A stretch of DNA of 64,000 nucleotides from Brevipalpus yothersi (Eukaryota; Arthropoda; Arachnida; Trombidiformes; Tenuipalpidae): NCBI GenBank assembly GCA_003956705.1, contig QZCP01000201.1, positions 6,915-70,914 on the forward strand, written 5' to 3'. Both the position numbers and the translations under genes were made by a program. Of the stretch, positions 39,079 through 50,651 are shown one piece after another. Every line of letters begins with the position of its first letter. Positions within the stretch are counted from its first letter, which is position 1. The notes beneath the pieces are model-generated. The model saw only the letters and a program-made list of their open reading frames with translations, had not been told where the DNA came from and did not search any database.

Positions 39079-39352
39079 ATGGCCAACCATGGGCGTTACT
39101 CCAAAGTGGAGCAATTTGTTCATGTCCCGATGGGACGAAAATCCGTTGATGTTATACCTGGTATTGGTGCCAAATATGCTGAACAACTAGAGAAAAAAAA
39201 ACTATTTAAGAGTAAGTTATTTAGCAATAAAAAAATCCCTTTCAGAGCCATTCATGGAATTAATGCGAGCATTGGACATTCCAGACAGGACAACACAAAC
39301 CGTAATAGGAGCCTTCCAAGAGTACTTCGCCCGGAATGGCAGGACAGTTTAG
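39079..39352 (+). CDS. BAF-like copy 2, damaged or shortened
   Basis: Starts MANHGRYSKVEQFVHVPMGR and keeps the VIPGIG hairpin, but the middle is disrupted after QLEKKK. The C-terminal half (FMELMRALDIPDRTT to FARNGRTV, stop TAG 39350-39352) is in another frame. A 34-bp segment, 39212-39245, has gtaagt and ttcag ends and would restore the frame as an intron, giving about 79 residues that lack one helix. Alternatively the intron was lost and the gene is frameshifted, because LFKSKLFSN in the first frame resembles the start of exon 2 of copy 3. It is either a short variant or a pseudogene. Confidence 0.55.
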
Positions 39353-39622
39353 CCCCAAGCCTCAATTCGCCATTCATCTTGTCACCTGGTTCATCTTATT
39401 GATCATCTTGTCACCTGGTCCACCACTTTCATCCATTTGTATTATATTCATCATTAGTTCACTAGCTTCTGCTAGTTTTTATATTTTACAATCATATTCA
39501 AAAATTTTAAATCATGCTCCCCAAATTTGTTGTCTCGAAGAGCTTGATATGTATGCTCACACATTTCAAAAGAAGAAAAAATTTCAAGATTTGCCGACTC
39601 ATCACAAATCTGCAAAAAATGC

Positions 39623-39657
39623 AATAAAAACAATTTGACGATGAAAAACTTTTTATT
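39623..39657. terminator. Convergent poly(A) signals between BAF copy 2 and the oxygenase
   Basis: AATAAA on the plus strand at 39623-39628 and on the minus strand at 39657-39652, facing each other about 25 bp apart. Block B has the same arrangement near 50573 and 50604, so the two transcripts probably overlap at their 3' ends. Confidence 0.45.
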
Positions 39658-39701
39658 GACTTGTCTCTTAATAAAAGTGGATTTATCAAATTGCTATGCA
39701 C

Positions 39702-41844
39702 CTAAAATTTCCAAATTCCATGAACAGAGGGACAAACTTGAGCTGGCTCTGGTATCATAATACGAGCCAGTTCAGTGAAATTAGAACTATTGAGGACAAG
39801 CAAGAAGTTATGGGCATTATCTTGGACGTCAGATATAATTGAGAAAATGACACCTGGAAAAAGAGATCAGTAATTAAATTTTATAATGATAAACCTATGC
39901 CTTATCTCAGCTATCAGCGGTATCCACTTGAGTGGAAAATACTGATATAATTATAAATTATATTATTATTATAAACTCAAGTCTATCTTACCATCATCTT
40001 CCTCTGTTCCAGATGGGTTTTGGATGAATAGGGCTTCTCCTGGAAACTGATAGCTTGTACCTTTCCAGATGACCATATTCTTGGTCATGGTGTCAAATTT
40101 GATGAGCTGGATAGATAGGACCATTTTACTATTATTAAATCAGTGGTAAATCATGGCTAAAATAATTACCGAATTGGAGTGTTCGTATGGCTCAAATGAA
40201 GCACCTCCATAAACAAATTGATACTTTTTACCCGTTAATCTTTTGTCAATAGAAGGATTCTCGAAGCCTGATAATAAACGAAAGAACATAGTTGAGACTA
40301 ATCAGATATATTTGATCGGAAAAACTCTAGAAAAAGGAAAAGAGGAAAGAAAGAAAAGAAAAAAATTTGAGAAAGCTTACCATCTTTCAACAGAATTTCA
40401 GGTGTCAAAATGATCTCAGTATCGGATAATTTTTTAGCCTGAGCATCAGTATAGCTTAATTTCACCAAATTTTCATCATTCTTTGCTAGCTCGATACCAG
40501 TTAAAGGTATAACATAGCGCCTAACGGATGGTATTTCTGGCGGTCCAATTGGCTCTTTGCTTCTCAGATTGGAGAGATCAAATTTGTTCAAAATTTCATG
40601 ATCTTTGTAGCAGATGATATCGATCACTATATGATCATTATCCTCATAGGAGTTGATGACATGGAGAAAGAAAAAGGGTTCCGATAGAAAGCTGGTCTTC
40701 AGACTACGGCCGGTTGATTTGTCGATAACATGAAATTGAGTCTGATGTTGAAAGAGGAGAAAAACAGTTCATCAGTAAAACTTTCAAAAAAGATAATTTC
40801 GGAATAAAGAAATATGTATCCACCAAATCCACCAATTATGTATCCAAAATTACAGATAATGAATTGTACAAGATAATAAACTTACTTTCTCTTTCTGTCC
40901 ATGCCATTCGAATGCTTCTCTAAGAGCTTGTCTTTTGGCAGTCATAGTGATCAGTTTGAGACTGTTGATGAGAAGTGGCTGCTCGATAAGAATGACATAG
41001 TTTTGGCTCATACCAAAACTATGTGCATATGAGAAGAGAGTTTTCGATTTGGGTGAAAGTCTGGTCAGATCGGTTGTTCTGGTCAATTGGCAAATGTTGG
41101 ACTCTTCTTGATTACGAGGAGCATCAATTTTCATGATATGATACTTCAATCCTAGAGTAAAGCTTGCACCAATATTGTAAACATTACCACTTTCATCGAT
41201 CAATGGATGAGGTGAAGCAAGAGTAACACGATTTTCTTTACTCAGATCAACTTTTTCGATCGCTTCCAAGCTATCAGGATTAATTTTCCAAACTTTACAC
41301 GTTTCTGAGGCACAAAAATACTCGTCTCCAATACGGTATATATTACCATGAACATTATCAGTAAGATCTGAGGGTACAAATTTATTTAACATGCGATGAA
41401 ACAGGCCTCGTGTCGTATCAGGATAACAGCAGGTACCGAATTCAGTGAATATTGGTCTCTATATAATGATATGGCAAGAAAATGTATCATATTAGTTCAA
41501 TTTGTTGGTGTTCAAAACAAATCATGGACACTTGTAGACACATGTGAAGAACGAAAAAAAGATACCTTGAGTTGGATCATTTTTTGGTAGGCAGTGGTAT
41601 CGAGGAATTTTGACTTGAACCAAACTTTGTGGTCATCACCAAAATTATACTTGTAAAGTATCGCAGCTCCATCAAAAAAGTGATTAACCGAAAAATCATC
41701 ACTTAGATCAAATAGACCTGGACCAAGTCGTATAAGTGAACCTTTTAACCAATCGGGCAAGTGTCCCTGGACATCAAGTTGAATCTCTTTTTCACATGCT
41801 TTAACATTGGCAAATACTTTGCCCAAGTAGGCCTTATCAGACAT
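39702..41844 (-). CDS. Carotenoid oxygenase (BCO/RPE65/ninaB family)
   Basis: Six exons with consistent phases: 41844-41566, 41458-40886, 40741-40381, 40267-40170, 40106-39992, 39853-39702; 525 residues, the usual family length. All four iron-binding histidines are present: SPHPLID (H177), SYAHSFGMS (H239), FFLHVINSYED (H311) and PSVHGIW (H520). Other family blocks are GSLIRLGPGLFD near the N-terminus, the EFGTCCYPD segment and the EEDDG loop. These non-haem Fe(II) enzymes cleave or isomerise carotenoids and retinoids; cleavage at the central or an eccentric double bond cannot be told from sequence. There is no signal peptide, so it is likely cytosolic or membrane-associated. It lies tail-to-tail with BAF copy 2. 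A decayed paralogue is at 50652-51922. Confidence 0.92.
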
Positions 41845-42355
41845 TGTTTAAAGTTAATATTTTTTCTGATCAAGCTCGGAAAGTTGGTACAATATAATTC
41901 GCAATCACTCGAGGTAGTAAAAAAACTTGACCACAATTTTGTATTGGCACACAGACAGTCACAGTCACAGTCACAATTGAAAAAAGAGACGATGACCAAA
42001 AGAGGAGAGAAAAAATAAATCAAAATGTTGAAATATGTTAAATATGTGAGATGAGGAGAGTAACACAACACAATGTTAACTACACACCGAACATAAACAC
42101 ACAAAATAGAAACAAAAACAATCTACTACATAGACATCAATACAATGTGATTGTGAGCACATGAGAGCTCGAGAGGAGGCAAAAAGGAAAAGAGAGAGAG
42201 AGAGAGAGAGAGTGCAACAAAAAAAAACTTAACTAATCTATTAAAACAACACACTAAGATGAAGGCTAATCAAAACTTTTACACACAGTTTTTCTTACTT
42301 TCTCTCTTTCTCTCTCTTGCTCATGGAAAACCACTTGGACTTGAATAGATATTTN

Positions 42356-42401
<46 letters not shown>
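42356..42401. repeat. (GA)n microsatellite next to an ambiguous base
   Basis: GA run starting directly after the single N in the window (42355). It lies upstream of the oxygenase gene. A second run, CT followed by CTTT, sits at 42596-42640. Confidence 0.9.
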
Positions 42402-42406
<5 letters not shown>

Positions 42407-42593
42407 ATTTTTTCGCCTTGTTAAGCAAACCATAAGTGGTTTGAACACGAGATTATGATGACTATGATGATGAAGCTCATCTTGTTGATGAATTTTGTCA
42501 ACATTTTATCTTGTACATCAAGACGTCCCATTGGCTAGAAATGATAAAATTTTACTTCGTGGAATCTTTATCATCATCTTTTCTTGCGGTACT

Positions 42594-42640
<47 letters not shown>

Positions 42641-42863
42641 CCTTGGTTCACATGTGTGCTGGAGCAATTTTCTGTTCTCGAGATGAGAGGAACGTCTCTC
42701 TGTTACTATAGTTGATGAAGCCTGATCACGGTTTGTAGGTTTGATTTCTACTGAATTTTTTGGCCCAGAGGAAATCAAAAGCTTCAAAATACATGACTTT
42801 TTAACTTCTTAATGATGAATGGGTACACTAAATGATTGAAAGTTGTTCACAAATTCCGATCAT

Positions 42864-43740
42864 CAATGAATCACTCATATTACGAGCAATGGGTTCAATC
42901 ATCACAGTCCACTTATCACTACACTGGTGAGGTGGCACAGATTTTTTTTCATTCCTTATACAGCCCATGTGATATAGAAATTCTGAAACGAAAATTGGTC
43001 AATCGTAAAATATTAGACATTATTCGATATCAAGTCAGTATCAATAAATGAGATAAGAGAAGAAAAAATTATTCAAATTCGTTCCTCGCTCAGTTGATCA
43101 TGATTTGCATAAATATTTATCAAACTCGTTCTTATCCGAGTGTTTCGATAAACAAACGCCAAGCAATTATCAACATGCAATCAATAAAAATTCAACAAAA
43201 AAATTTTCTTAAGGATAAGATTATAATATTAAGAGAAAGCGTATTCACTACTGTTCTCTTCTCTTAATCCATTTGATGATATGTTATAACTGTTTTTCTT
43301 CCTCACCTTTTCTTCCTTCTCCTGAAACACATCGTTTTTTGTATGCTTTCTTCAGATGATGCAATGCTGTTGCAAATACTTGCTTTGCAAATGGCTTGTA
43401 GCATCTTGAATGACGCTCAATACATTTAACATTATCGGCCATAATTCTGATACATATTGTGGAAAGAGAGAGAAAAAAGTTTCAAATGAGAATAGTAATT
43501 GAATTAAGAATATTCACAACACTATGAATCGGACTGATATATGTGTAGGAGGGAAGTCTTTATAAAATCACCAAAATTTCATGAAAATTTCAAATTGTAA
43601 ATCATCTCAAATTTTTGATTATGATGGTGATATGAAATGGAGTTATTTTACGAAATCAAACACTTACATACAATCTGTGTCCATTTCTTTCTCATTTCTA
43701 ATATCGATCTCAATCACCCATCAACATTAACTTAAGAGCA
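42864..43740 (-). pseudogene. Truncated copy of the secreted Cys-rich protein gene
   Basis: Matches the intact gene at 52854-54251. Exon 3 (43300-43450) is almost unchanged, but about 330 bp of the last exon is deleted (junction near 42864), and exon 2 breaks off at about 43740 into a BRWD fragment. The signal-peptide exon is therefore absent. It cannot make the protein. Confidence 0.85.
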
Positions 43741-44095
43741 CATACTTATCATCACATGTCCAGCACACCATATTAACTTTTGCCTTATTTTTGCTGTCTG
43801 AATCACTTTTTGGACTGACACCAGGTAGATTTTCACTCAGCCATAATTACTGAATTGTAGACTGCGCGCTGATTCACTGTGGATATTCTCTTCTTTTATC
43901 TTGACCGGATCTTGCCAAGTTGTTAGATTATATACACGCACGTAATGATCGGTGCTTCCCACAGCAACAAAACAACCTCCTGGACTTATCGATGAGCACA
44001 GAATTTGAGCATTTGGTCTATGATTCTTTTCGATGAATTTTAACGGTTTCACTACAAACTGATAACTGGTCACATCCCAGCTCAGCATTCCCAGC
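43741..44095 (-). pseudogene. BRWD WD40 fragment
   Basis: Near-identical to part of the BRWD large exon (about 34050-34540), with an internal deletion of about 80 bp. It retains the KNHRPNAQILCSS to EENIHSES stretch. It is joined directly to the broken Cys-rich gene on one side and the solo BAF upstream segment on the other. Confidence 0.85.
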
Positions 44096-44099
44096 ATTC

Positions 44100-44640
44100 A
44101 AATATTCGTAAGGCTAGGGGCAAAATTCTATGGCAGGAACCATTTTGATGGGTAATTTTTTCACCAATGAAACTTCAATCCATAATTTTTGTCATCTTTC
44201 AAATTAATATCGAAGAATAAAAACTATTTTCTCCAAATAATTTTGACGAAATTAATTTCTTGTCGGCATTTTCAATTTAGAACTGAGAAATGCAATGATA
44301 TTTGCTCAAATTCATTGCTATTTCCAATGATAAGTGAATCTTAAATGTATTTTAACCAATCTGTATCTGTATAGAAAAATTTAATCAAGTGTCGGAACAT
44401 GGAAAAGAAAATTGATCGTATTTTGCATATTTCTTGTGTATCATTTGTATCCATGATCCGTTCCATGGATCGAATAGAGAATGATCAGAAGTCAAACATG
44501 ATTTTCTTTTATTAGCGCCAAAAACTAACTTTAAGTGTGATGTTTAACGCATGATTACATAAATCACCACTTCGTTAAACTAAGCGCCAAAGACATCCAC
44601 CTTCGAATGGTCAGTAGATGAGAATTTACAGTATTGTAAC
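44100..44640. repeat. Solo copy of the BAF upstream segment
   Basis: Very similar to 38459-38960 and 49265-49750 (for example ccattttgatggg, aatcttaaatgtattttaac, and the gatccatggatcg palindrome block). No BAF gene follows: similarity ends near 44640, just before the 3' end of the ADAM gene. Confidence 0.75.
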
Positions 44641-44719
44641 CGTCATCTTATCGTAATATCCATTTAATTTATCTCTGCCACATCGTTCATGTGCCGTATT
44701 CAAGCCACACATAGTCTAT

Positions 44720-47265
44720 CTATGGTTGTCCATGATCTTGAGATGGAGAGTTTTCCACAGTTTTTGTGGGAGAAGTTTGAGCTTTTTGTGCTTCTGATTG
44801 TTTCCGGTGAAGGAAAAGCATCGCAATTGATAAAATTAGAGCTAAACCAGGTAAGAGAAAATAAATCCAATTGGATGAACTTGGTTTTTTTGGTTCATCA
44901 GGCTCATAAACTGGACTGAAACTAGAAGATGAGAATATATCAATTTTTATCACTACATATTGTCCATCTGTCTAAAGCAACGGTACTGAGAAACTTTGTT
45001 ACTCAATCCACGAGGGATGAGTTCAGCCTTTTCAAGCATTGAAATGTGAATATTTTCGATAAAATTTCGAAGGTGAACATTGAACTTACCCTGATTCTGG
45101 GAGTATGAATGCAGGTAGCATCTCATTTGTGTCTGGATGTTCAATTTTATCTCCAGGACATTCTTTTGGACATCCTGGAGGTAGAGGACGACATTTTTGC
45201 TTGACACACATCTTTTCTTCTCCGCATTCAGATCCATTCTGGACGAATGTCGGGTCCTCTCGTAAATTTCTGGTATAATTTCCTAGCTTGAGGTAAACAC
45301 ATGGACTTTCTTCTACTCGTTTCTCTTTAATTCGATCCATCTCTAGGAATAAAATTATGTTAAAATCAATTCCTGAGGTCAATTCACGATTCGTTTGCGA
45401 TCAACTCGAACACTAACCGATGTAGAGACAAGAATCAAGTGTGTAGTTCATGGTCCTATTCTCAGAATAACTGCAGAATATTTTACCACAGCTAATATCT
45501 TCCTTTTTGCACACTTTTTTTGGTGCTTCATTCTCTTCCATGAACACAGGACCACATCCGAATTCGATATCATCCTTCATATTGTTCTCATAACACTTAT
45601 CTTCCCCGATAGTGCCATTCAGGTAAATCCAACTGCAAGTATCTTGTCGACTTCCGCACATACCATTAAAACAGTATGCTCGCTTGGATGAATCACTACA
45701 TTCATAGCCATTTGCTACAACATAATTAGGTGGACATTCTACTGAGGTTCCATTACATCTCTCAGGAATATCACACAAGTCCTTGGCTTTTCGACATGTG
45801 TACTTGTCATTCTCAGTCCTCAGTTTACATGTTATCTCATCACAACATGGTCCACTCGAGCATTCAGAATTATTTGTCAGTTGACATTTGTCATCACAAC
45901 ATTTGCGACAAACTTCTGAGACACATTCGCACTGTTCACCTTCTTCTAGAACACCATTTCGACAAGATGGCTTGAGAGGCTTGATTCTTTCTCTTAAACA
46001 AAAAAAAGTTGGTCTCCGCTCCCAGATCACTTCCCTGCTACAGTTAGACCATATAGGCTTATAGCCAGGTTTCAATTGTTCGATAATTTTCATGACAGCT
46101 ATATTCATATTCATGATGTCGATATTTCCTTTAAGTGTTCCATTGCATCTTGTATCTTGAGTATGCAGCAGTCCAAGAGCATGGCCGATTTCATGGACAA
46201 GTGTGATTACTTGAGTCACATTGTAAAATTGGCCATCATCTATTTGGTACCTCATCCACATTCCGATGGAGGAATTGCAAATACTATGTTGAAGAGCCCT
46301 GCCTCCAACATAATCATATTTATCAGATTCATTCGGTTCTAAAAATGTTTTTCAGAGGTGAGAGAGATAAAAGGGATGAAAAAGTGGAAAGATTTTTACC
46401 CAGTTAATCGATATTGTCAGCGATGGCAGGATATCCATTGATATGGTTAGAATAATTCGTTATTGAGCTCTGCCATGTATGAAGATATTCTAGCATTGTT
46501 CTGTTAGAAATACAGTGTAATCATACCTCTCGATACTCTTTTCGGTGAGAACAAAATGACCAAATTTTGAGTATTCCGTTCAATATAGTGACGATAGCGG
46601 TGCAGGATGAACCTATCAGTATCTGTTGTATTCTTCAGCTCAGTGTCTTCAACTTCAGCTTGCTTCCAGCCTTTATACACAGTGACCAAATTGAATTCAT
46701 GGAAATACTCGTTGGCCTCAGAGATCATATCTTGTAAGAAAAAATCAATTCGATCCTTTGATACATATTTGAAAAGCTCTTCATCAATCACAAATAAGCA
46801 AGGTATAAAGCCGGTTTCATAGTATTTAAGCCCTGATTCTGAAATAGGCTCAAAATAATGAAAACTTCGATTCATATTATATATAGTATCCATATTTTGT
46901 CCCATAAAAATATCATCTATTGTAGGATATTCTATCGACATTCCGTCAACGATCGTGTCAATCTCAAAAAAGCCAGAATCGTTGGAAAAGCGTCCTCGAA
47001 TAGAACCGTTGCAGTGTTTAAATGAAGCCAAAATCCATTCTGAACTCTCACCGATTCTTCTGGCCATAAAACACTGGCATTTATGGGTGGCCGAAAGTCG
47101 ACAAAAAGGAGCCTCTCGAAGAGATATTGTCAGAATCTCTCCCTCGGAGCGAGTCTTTAAAGTAGGAATAGTCTCTCCTTTCGTAACATTCCATTTTACT
47201 GTACTCAATCCACCCAGTCGAATATAAGAAAAGTAAATCAAAATAAGAACACATACCAATCGCAT
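44720..47265 (-). CDS. ADAM-type metalloprotease with disintegrin and transmembrane domains
   Basis: Exons 47265-46527, 46338-45418, 45342-45090, 44921-44720; 704 residues, phases consistent. It starts with a signal peptide (MRLVCVLILIYFSYI), followed by a short prodomain-like region with CRLSATHKCQC and a reprolysin domain. The zinc site HEIGHALGLLHTQD (residues 295-308) is complete, with catalytic Glu296. A disintegrin-like domain follows (CRNGVLEEGEQCEC to CDIPERCNGTSVECPP), then a Cys-rich region. One transmembrane segment (residues NWIYFLLPGLALILSIAMLF) and a tail of about 45 residues complete it. It is expected to shed or cleave proteins at the cell surface. Its prodomain is shorter than in typical ADAMs. 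A remnant exon with a stop codon lies in intron 1. The gene sits between two BRWD pseudogene fragments. Confidence 0.9.
46400..46496 (-). pseudogene. Decayed alternative exon of the ADAM protease domain
   Basis: Inside ADAM intron 1, an exon-like segment reads MLEYLHTWQSSITNYSNHI, then GYPAIADNID, TAA (46406-46404), and a donor (CTGG/gtaaaa). It resembles the strand-helix of reprolysins that precedes the zinc motif, a region already encoded by the end of exon 1. From acceptor 46490-46491 it would be symmetric phase 1-1, so skipping it leaves the main reading frame intact. The stop codon makes it a dead duplicate exon or a poison cassette. Confidence 0.55.
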
Positions 47266-47342
47266 CTTTCTCTCTCATACAATGAAGGAAAAGGCCATTC
47301 AAAAATGAATTGAAATGAAAATTGATTAAAATTTTATCATTT

Positions 47343-47620
47343 TTAAGCTGTCAATCTCAAATGGAAATTTTTTTCCATGTAATTAAGGAAATTAATAGAA
47401 TACGCTGCTCTCGGATGATACAGCTGTGAAGTCTTGCTATCCTGAATTTTCTTCATCTCAGAAGAAATTAGTATTGTTGCGAGTAGATGGGATAAATTAC
47501 TCTGTAGAGTGCTTCCAATTCCACCAATATTTTCATTCAATCTAGATGTATACCATTGAATTTGAAGGCTCATTGAAGGAGGATGAATTTTCATAGAATG
47601 GTTGAGAAACAACTAAAACG
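47343..47620 (-). other. Unclassified open segment upstream of ADAM
   Basis: About 91 codons open to a stop at 47343, preceded by an acceptor-like ttttag near 47621. It contains PPSMSLQIQWYTSRLN and LLATILISSEMKK. I do not recognise a family. It might be a stray terminal exon brought in with the rearrangements, or chance. Confidence 0.2.
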
Positions 47621-47889
47621 GAATATTTTTAGCTATCAGTTTCTACTACACTTTCTTGCATTTGAGTCACAGTCTGCTTCAACTATAATTCTCTGAGTGA
47701 ACTTGATCAACAATGATATAATGTCTTGGATGCCTGAAAGCGCGCCCAGATTGATTGATATCAACTTTATTAACATTGTATTCTAATAAATGATGGTTCA
47801 ATCATCAAAGGCTTCTCGAGATATGATAAACAAAAACTAGTCTCTTTGTAAATTTCGTAAGCAAGATCTGAGAATGCATCATTTGCTAC

Positions 47890-48860
47890 CTCCTTCTAGG
47901 TCATAGAAACTTTCACCACTTTTGGCGTAGGGCGAGAATTTAACCGATGTAATGGTTCCATTGTGTCCAGTGAGAATTGTAATGGACTCTGTTGTTCATG
48001 AGAACAAATTCTGATCTTTTTATAACAGCTTCCAGATACAATCGAAGTGTACGCATAATTAACAGCAAAATCAGTTGTTTCAACTGAGTGAAGCGAGGAG
48101 TCTTCCTCTGACGGCGCTCCAAACTTCAACTATTGGATCATTGGCACCCTAAGCGAAAGGAACAGAGACAAACAAACAATTAAATTTGAGGTTATCTCGA
48201 ATACTAGGCGTATGAAAATTAAAAACGCAATAGGAATGATCAGAGTGAGAGCATCTTACGGTTAACATGAGTTTAGGGTGAAAATATATTTTCCTGTACA
48301 TACAAATACAATACAGTAAACAGATGAGAGGTGACCAAAGAATCTTCGATACATTTGCTTTTTGCTATACAAACGAGTTGGTAGAGATATCCAAAGAACC
48401 GCAACTTTCACGGGCAGCGATGATATTCCCTAGAACAAAAAGGTGAACAAAAACTCATCTCGATAGATTCTGTATTCGAAGACACTACTTACCTATGTTA
48501 CCAGGATTACTGAGGCCTATGGTGATGGATATGGAGGAGCAGCGTGAATTCGAGAGATTTGAATGATGTTTTAAGGACAAATTAATACAAATAACCAATA
48601 TAAGGAGAATTCTTCTCGTATTCAGAGAGGGAAATATCACAAGTGGTACCATTCCACAATGTTCTTGGTGGTAATAGTCCATTCTTTTCAATCTCATGTC
48701 TCAAAATATTGGCCACCTCAGTACATGGCCCTTGTGACAGGAATTTACACATTAATAGATATATTTCAGGCTTCAAGCTTTCCTCTCTCAGCCTTTCCAT
48801 TTTCTTCCAATCGGAAATGATGATGATGGAAACCTGTGAATCGAATTTGAGAGTAGAGAG
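47890..48860 (-). pseudogene. BRWD 5' pseudogene
   Basis: Carries degraded copies, in order, of exon 1 (MERLREESLKPEIYLLMC, cut after about 70 codons), exon 2, exon 3 and the first part of the large exon. Frameshifts and deletions are visible in each; for example the exon 3 donor region reads gagtttagggtgaaaa instead of the intact gaacttaccgtgaaaa. It stops at about 47890 before most WD repeats. The 5' flank of the intact gene is also duplicated beyond it. Confidence 0.88.
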
Positions 48861-49954
48861 AAGAAATCAAGTGAGTACAGTGTTTTGAGGAGCAATAAGA
48901 ACACTTTCGACAAACAAACTCCATGCATCAATACTTGGTTATACAAAAAATCAACTCATCAGATCCACTAATAAATCATCTCAAAATCAAAGATGATCAA
49001 AAAAATCATGATTGCACATGCATGTGCACAATCTGACACAAATATGAAGAATCAATCAGAGCGATAGTGAACAAATGAAAGCTTTAAATCATAAAAATCT
49101 GAACTTACTAGCAACAACAATACTGACATTCATCAAACAAAAATTTCTCCCTGTCAAAAAATCAAATATTCAGAATGTCATCGAATAATTTAGCAAAAAC
49201 CATCTTTATTCAATTTATTTATATTCATGATATATACACATAAATTACACCTAATTCATAATCATTCAAAGGGCTAGGTGCAAAATTCTATGGCAGAAAC
49301 CATTTTGATGGGTAATTTTTTCACCAATGAAACTTCAATCCCTAATTCTCTTCATCTTCCAAATTAATTTCGAAGAATAGAACTTTTCTTTCTCGAAATA
49401 ATTCTGACGAAATTAATTTCTTGTCGGCATTTTCAATTTAGAACTGAGAAATGCAATGACATTTGCTCAAATTCATTGCTATTTCCAATGATAAGTGAAT
49501 CTTAAATGTATTTTACCCAATCTATATCTGTATAGAAAAATTTAGTCAAATGTCGGAGTATGGAAAAGAAAATTGATCGTATTTTGCATATCACTTGTAT
49601 ATCATTTGGATCCATGACCCGTTCCATGGATCGAATAGAGAATGATCATAAGTCAACCATGATTTCCTTTTACTAGCGCCAAAAACTATTCAAAGTGTGA
49701 TGTATTAACGCATGAATACATAAATCACCCCTAAGCGCCATATTCACCTCTGGTCAGTCAAAAAGAGTGTTGCCTACGACATACTTGAGATCCCAAAATT
49801 TGATCTAAATAATCGATTGTTTTTAAAATCTCCGTGCTACTCATCTCTTGTAAACCAGAAAGTGTTGCCTGTTACATTTCGTTAATAAGATACATCGTGA
49901 TCACATCAAAAGTTTTAGTGTTTCTGGTATCATTGTGAAGACAGCTCGACGACA

Positions 49955-50315
49955 ATGTCCAACCAAGGGAATTCAAAATTCCATCAATTTGTCTACATTC
50001 CGATGGAGAAGAAATCCGTGGAAACCATTCCCGGTATTGGACCCTCTTATGGTGATCTACTCAGAGGATGTGATTACTATAGGGTAAGCATCAACATCTT
50101 CACTTTTCACTTTAGACGTACGACTAACCTAAAAATTAATCTTTTCATCCTCACAGGCCCACGAACTTTACAGAGCCCACCTCAACGTAAATAGAAAAGC
50201 AACACCTTTCTACGATTTGATGAGAGCGATAAAAATACCCGACAATACCACCGAGACGGTTATCCAGGCTTTCAATGCCTATTACAGGCAACATGGAAGG
50301 AACAATCAATCCTAG
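49955..50315 (+). CDS. Barrier-to-autointegration factor-like protein, copy 3
   Basis: Two exons: 49955-50083 (43 codons) and 50157-50315 (TAG), with a phase-0 intron (AGG/gtaagc...cctcacag/GCC); 95 residues. It begins MSNQGNSKFHQFVYIPMEKK, has the TIPGIG hairpin and ends FNAYYRQHGRNNQS. The intron position equals that of copy 1, so the copies arose by DNA duplication, not retroposition. Gly of the usual PMG-K motif is replaced by Glu. The predicted role is a small dimeric DNA-bridging nuclear protein. It is tail-to-tail with the oxygenase pseudogene; AATAAA at 50573 is the likely poly(A) signal. Confidence 0.82.
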
Positions 50316-50651
50316 AGGTCCAATTCTCTCACCATGGTTCATCTAGTTCATTTGGTTAATCCTGTGGATCCGTCACTTTGTCCCTGTTATGTTACTAATA
50401 TTTTATTAACAATTTTACTTTTCAATTTTATTTTTATTCAAATCATCAATTTTATTCTCATCAATGTTAACTCGTCTCTCAAAATTTTATATCTCATAGA
50501 GCCGCATGTAAATTTCACTGATGAAAAATTCATTACCACACCATAACCTCTCTCAAATCAACAAGGAATTGTAATAAAACAAAATTTGCTGACAAAAATT
50601 TTTATTGATTCCAATCTTTATAAAGGTAGTTTGATTGAAATAAATTTCTGC

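Larger units (their letters stand above)
38459..43740. repeat. Segmental duplication block A
   Basis: Direct duplicate of block B at 49265-54251. The order is identical: shared BAF upstream segment, BAF (+), carotenoid oxygenase (-), (CT/GA)n tracts, secreted Cys-rich gene (-). Similarity extends through introns and flanks. Block A retains the open oxygenase but has damaged the two flanking genes. Confidence 0.85.

Noticed and set aside
42355..42355. Single N
   Set aside because: An assembly ambiguity at the start of a GA repeat, not biology; it touches no gene model.
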